Below the pieces are notes generated by a model, which was not told the DNA's origin, made no database searches, and was given only the letters and a program-made list of their open reading frames with translations. Source: a bacterium (lineage in GTDB: Bacteria; BMS3Abin14). Taken from it: 8,400 bases of DNA. Location: contig CP070682.1 of assembly GCA_020352595.1 (NCBI GenBank), positions 807,513 through 815,912 of the forward strand, read 5' to 3'. How positions within the stretch are numbered: the stretch's first letter is position 1; each line of letters opens with the position of its first letter. The position numbers were made by a program, and so were the translations under genes. Below, in pieces: positions 6,169 through 8,400 of the stretch.

Positions 6169-7107
6169 TCAGGCCGCCGCGCCGGGAAGGGCCCTTTCCT
6201 CCACAAAATCGCCCTTGATGCCCACACGGTACAGGGTGGTGGGGATGTCGCGCCCGCTGTCCTGGAGAGCCATCTTCACGATCTGGACCAGCCCGGAACA
6301 GCAGGGCACCTCCATGTAGACCACTCCGATGGAGTTGATGTCGTTCTGGCTGAAGATGGTGGAAAGCTTCTTGAGGTAGACATCCGTGTTGTCGAGCTTG
6401 GGGCAGCCGATGAGAAGAACCTTGCCCTCCATGAAGCGGCGGTGGAAATCGCCGTAAGCGAAGGGGGCGCAGTCGGCCGCGATGAGAAGGTCGGCACCTT
6501 CCAGATAGGGTGCCTTGGGGGGGATTAGCATGATCTGGACCGGCCAGTTGCCCAGTCGTGAATCCACAGGTCCCGCCTGGACCGCCGACGCGGGTGCCCC
6601 CGCTGCCGGGGATGGCTGGCGAAGCTGCTGTGAGCGGGAACTGGGACATCCGCTGGCAGCCTGCAGCGGGGCGGGGGTCCCGCTCCTGTGTGCGGGTGCC
6701 TTCACCTGGACGGCCGGCTTGGGGCGGTCGAAGGACTGCGTGAGCGTGCCGGGGCATCCGCAGGCCAGGTCCGGTATCTCGGCCTCTGCGGCCTCGGCCG
6801 GCTCGTGGGCCCGGTCGTCCCCGACCGCGTGCTGCTCGTGGCCGTGGGAGATGGGCTCCCGGCCAAGCTTCTTCAGGCGGTGGTTCACGGCCTCCTCGTC
6901 GAACTCATCCGCCTCTCGCTGGACCAGGGTGATGGCCTCCTGGGGACACTCCCCCAGGCAGGCGCCCAGACCATCGCAGTAGACGTCGCTGACGAGCTTG
7001 GCCTTCCCGTCCACGATCTGGAGGGCTCCCTCGGCGCACCCGGGCACACAAAGCCCGCACCCGTCACATTTGTCCTCATCGATCTGCACTATTGTCCTGA
7101 CTGCCAT
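6169..7107 (-). CDS. Ferredoxin-like iron-sulfur protein with C-terminal Rossmann-like domain
   Basis: A 312-residue soluble protein of a family usually annotated as 4Fe-4S binding protein in anaerobes. The ATG at 7107 has GGGAGGT about 5 bases upstream. Residues 1-62 are a ferredoxin domain: C14-x2-C17-x2-C20-x3-C24, then C44-x5-C50-x3-C54-P. The usual second cysteine of the second motif is Leu47 (CDGLGAC), so the second site has only three cysteines of its own set. From memory this CDGLGAC form is typical of the family rather than a mutation. Residues about 85-180 are a Pro/Ala-rich linker with a His-rich stretch (HGHEQH, 88-93) and the pair C116-G-C118. The C-terminal domain (184-305) has conserved-looking motifs NWPVQI, LLIAADCAPFAYGDFH, LLIGCPKLD and VPCCSG, with cysteines 213, 235, 269 and 270. 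It probably transfers electrons; the partner is unknown. It lies between desulfoferrodoxin and the diiron proteins, with its own promoter region and terminator. Confidence 0.88.
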   Translation of the reverse strand: MAVRTIVQIDEDKCDGCGLCVPGCAEGALQIVDGKAKLVSDVYCDGLGACLGECPQEAITLVQREADEFDEEAVNHRLKKLGREPISHGHEQHAVGDDRAHEPAEAAEAEIPDLACGCPGTLTQSFDRPKPAVQVKAPAHRSGTPAPLQAASGCPSSRSQQLRQPSPAAGAPASAVQAGPVDSRLGNWPVQIMLIPPKAPYLEGADLLIAADCAPFAYGDFHRRFMEGKVLLIGCPKLDNTDVYLKKLSTIFSQNDINSIGVVYMEVPCCSGLVQIVKMALQDSGRDIPTTLYRVGIKGDFVEERALPGAAA

Positions 7108-7224
7108 TTTCTACCTCCCGGAACGATGTAGTTTATGATCTCTTTGATCTGCTCGTTCTTTAATGTGGTTTCAATATAACAGCCAGGAACGCAAAGGAAA
7201 GGTTGGACCCCCTCAAAACTGCCC
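7108..7224 (-). promoter_or_regulatory. Upstream region of the ferredoxin-like gene
   Basis: This AT-richer stretch separates the desulfoferrodoxin terminator from the ferredoxin-like start. On the minus strand TTATAT and TTGAAA near 7165-7182 resemble promoter elements, but I find no properly spaced -35/-10 pair. A good ribosome binding site (GGGAGGT) closes the region. A promoter is expected here because a terminator lies directly upstream; its exact position is not visible. Confidence 0.4.
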
Positions 7225-7260
7225 AAAAAACAAGGGCTTTTGACCGTGGTCAAAAGCCCT
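7225..7260 (-). terminator. Strong rho-independent terminator after desulfoferrodoxin
   Basis: AGGGCTTTTGACC (7233-7245) and GGTCAAAAGCCCT (7248-7260) form a perfect 13-bp stem with a 2-base spacer. On the minus strand TTGTTTTTT follows at once. It lies about 100 bases past the stop of the gene at 7361 and separates that transcript from the ferredoxin-like gene. Confidence 0.93.
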
Positions 7261-7360
7261 CGCGTGACGGGAGGCCGGGGAGACGGAATCCGCGGGTAGA
7301 TATGCCTCGGGAGATCCTGCCCGGACACCCGTTACGCCCACACCCCCATACTTAAGGAAT

Positions 7361-7735
7361 TCACGACTTCCAGTGCCCGTGGAGGTTGCAGTACTCCCTG
7401 GCCGTTATCCGGTCGCCCTCGACGCAGAACTCGGCTTCAGGAGCGTCGCCGGGCTTGAGGAAGGCCGTGTAGGACTTGCCGTCAGCCACCACCTCGATCC
7501 ACTCGATGTAGTGCTTCTCCTCCATGGGGTGGGGGACGCTGCCCACCTTGACCTTGATGCCGTGGTCCGTCCTCTCGATGACCGGGACGTGTTTCTCCCT
7601 GGCCGCGTCCACCGTGTTCTCCTTGAGCAGCTTCATGGGCTGACCGCAGCAGACCAGTTCACCAGGGCCGCCGTGGAACACCTCCACGATGTTTCCGCAC
7701 AGATCGCACTTGTACACCTGCAGTCTCTCAGCCAT
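7361..7735 (-). CDS. dfx: Desulfoferrodoxin (two-iron superoxide reductase)
   Basis: A 124-residue cytoplasmic superoxide reductase that reduces superoxide to hydrogen peroxide without making oxygen, a main defence of anaerobes. The ATG at 7735 has AAAGGAG at a good distance. The N-terminal desulforedoxin domain binds rubredoxin-type iron through C10, C13, C29 and C30. The catalytic domain has the active-site loop E47-K48-H49 and iron ligands H49, H69, H75, C116 and H119. All sit at the same residue numbers as in the studied Desulfovibrio proteins, so both iron centres should be intact. Electrons normally come from rubredoxin. It lies 81 bp downstream of the rubrerythrin on the same strand, so the two may be co-transcribed, with superoxide reductase making the peroxide that rubrerythrin removes. 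A strong terminator follows. Confidence 0.97.
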   Translation of the reverse strand: MAERLQVYKCDLCGNIVEVFHGGPGELVCCGQPMKLLKENTVDAAREKHVPVIERTDHGIKVKVGSVPHPMEEKHYIEWIEVVADGKSYTAFLKPGDAPEAEFCVEGDRITAREYCNLHGHWKS

Positions 7736-7750
7736 GTCATTCTCCTTTCA

Positions 7751-7770
7751 TGGGACGCGGGGGCGTCCCA
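7751..7770 (-). repeat. Perfect hairpin between rubrerythrin and desulfoferrodoxin
   Basis: TGGGACGC (7751-7758) and GCGTCCCA (7763-7770) form a perfect 8-bp stem with a GGGG spacer, ending just before the desulfoferrodoxin ribosome binding site. There is no T-run after it on either strand. It could be an RNA processing or stabilising element, or a weak terminator. Next to it (7771-7816) lie a CTAG-rich stretch and a tandem GCCAGAC repeat of unknown meaning. Confidence 0.5.
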
Positions 7771-7816
7771 GTCTCTAGTTTCTAGATCTAATCTGCCAGA
7801 CGCCAGACACTTCACT

Positions 7817-8400
7817 CTACCAGTTCTCGCACAGCAGTTCGAAATGGGCCCTGGGATGGGCGCAGGCCGGGCACTCATCGGGAGCCTTCTCGCCTTCGTG
7901 CAGATACCCGCAGTTGATGCAGCGCCATGTGACGGACTCATCCTTCTCGAAAACTTTTCCCGCCTCGATGTTACTCCTGAGCGCCTGGTAGCGCCTCTCG
8001 TGCTGCTTTTCCGCCACGGCGATGGCCTCGAAGATCCTCGCGATGGGCTCGAAGCCCTCCTCCCTGGCCGTCCTGGCGAACGCCGGGTACATCTCGGTCC
8101 ACTCGTAATGTTCTCCTCCGGCGGCCTCCTCCAGGTTCTCCAGAGTGCTGCCGATGACTCCCGCCGGGAAGGACGCCGTGACCTGGGCCGCTCCACCCTC
8201 CAGGAGCTTGAAGAGCCTCTTGGCGTGCTCCTTCTCCTGGTCCGCGGTCTCCTCGAAGATCTCAGCGATCTGCCGGTAGCCTTCATTGCGTGCTTTTGAG
8301 GCGAAGTCCAGGTCCAGGAACAGCACCGACATGGACGAATTCAGCCTCTGGGCACGGACCAGCTCACGGTCGAGGATGTTGTTGAGGTACCGGTAGTTGA
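7817..8400 (-). CDS. rbr: Rubrerythrin lacking its first helix, fused in frame to the start of a GGDEF domain; continues past the edge
   Basis: From about 8305 down to the stop this is a standard rubrerythrin, the diiron peroxidase that reduces hydrogen peroxide to water. Numbering from the ATG at 8332: [10 protein letters not shown] (10-19), E33-x-x-H36 in DQEKEH, E74 and E77 in [12 protein letters not shown]108-x-x-H111 in AEKQH, and a C-terminal rubredoxin domain with C138, C141, C154 and C157. Normal rubrerythrins have about 30 more residues before FASKA, including the ESQARN helix with the first iron-binding glutamate. That helix is absent. Instead the frame stays open to the window edge and reads [13 protein letters not shown], then AQRLNSS, then MSVLFLDLD, which is the beginning of a GGDEF diguanylate cyclase domain. 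The ATG at 8332 lies inside this piece and has no good ribosome binding site, so I give the frame as open to the edge. It may be a true fusion, a deletion junction, or an assembly error. As written, the diiron site would be incomplete. Confidence 0.85.
   Translation of the reverse strand, partial: NYRYLNNILDRELVRAQRLNSSMSVLFLDLDFASKARNEGYRQIAEIFEETADQEKEHAKRLFKLLEGGAAQVTASFPAGVIGSTLENLEEAAGGEHYEWTEMYPAFARTAREEGFEPIARIFEAIAVAEKQHERRYQALRSNIEAGKVFEKDESVTWRCINCGYLHEGEKAPDECPACAHPRAHFELLCENW
8306..8400 (-). other. N-terminal fragment of a GGDEF domain ahead of the rubrerythrin
   Basis: These roughly 31 codons match the opening of a GGDEF domain: a NYRYL helix as in the usual GLxNxRYL, a basic helix ([10 protein letters not shown]), and the core strand LFLDLD that normally runs on into HFK and the rest of the domain. 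Here the strand passes straight into rubrerythrin at Phe (codon 8305-8303). The GGDEF signature itself and the substrate site lie beyond the break, so this piece cannot be catalytic. The rest of the gene is outside the window. Confidence 0.7.

Noticed and set aside
7089..7328. Small minus-strand frame ending in TLKNEQIKEIINYIV before the ferredoxin-like gene
   Set aside because: The helix-like end is tempting, but the frame begins inside the upstream terminator region, has no start or ribosome site near the helix, and overlaps the next gene start.
7373..8299. Plus-strand frame of 308 codons opposite desulfoferrodoxin and rubrerythrin
   Set aside because: It is a shadow of two unmistakable genes and shows no family feature.
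1..8400. CRISPR array, tRNA, rRNA or insertion sequence
   Set aside because: No spaced identical repeats, cloverleaf, rRNA-like stretch or transposase was seen in either strand.

Overview
This GC-rich window (about 60% by eye) looks like a chromosomal piece from a strictly or mainly anaerobic bacterium of the old Deltaproteobacteria, in the broad sense of Desulfobacterota or Desulfuromonadales. The evidence is a two-domain desulfoferrodoxin with every known ligand residue, a rubrerythrin, two more diiron ferritin-like proteins, a large exported multihaem cytochrome c, a two-motif ferredoxin-like protein, and short intergenic repeats of a style common in such genomes. The lineage is inferred; there is no marker gene.

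Layout from left to right. Positions 1-914 hold the 3' part of a family 2 glycosyltransferase on the plus strand. Everything after it is on the minus strand. First come fxsA (1031-1444) and a 926-residue pentahaem cytochrome with a fibronectin III and an Ig-like C-terminal part (1617-4397), followed by its own terminator. The cytochrome has a long leader with several hairpins and a 22-bp palindrome (4398-4594). Next, in gene order leftward from the right edge, is an oxygen and peroxide defence block: a rubrerythrin (7817 to the edge), desulfoferrodoxin (7361-7735, with a strong terminator), a ferredoxin-like protein with a Rossmann-like C-terminal domain (6169-7107), and two adjacent ferritin-like diiron proteins (5401-5889 and 4848-5369) ending at a textbook terminator.

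How they may work together: desulfoferrodoxin reduces superoxide to peroxide, rubrerythrin reduces peroxide to water, the ferritin-like proteins may handle peroxide or iron, and the ferredoxin-like protein may carry electrons. The cytochrome is exported and probably belongs to respiratory or extracellular electron transfer; its link to the defence block is only proximity.

The most striking observation is at the right edge. The rubrerythrin lacks its normal N-terminal helix, which carries the first diiron glutamate. In its place the same open frame reads as the beginning of a GGDEF (diguanylate cyclase) domain, with a switch at about 8305. This is either a real gene fusion or deletion, or an assembly chimera, and it should be checked before any biology is built on it. 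Other points are the structured cytochrome leader, a hairpin-rich fxsA leader, a ferredoxin motif missing one cysteine, and degenerate intergenic repeats.
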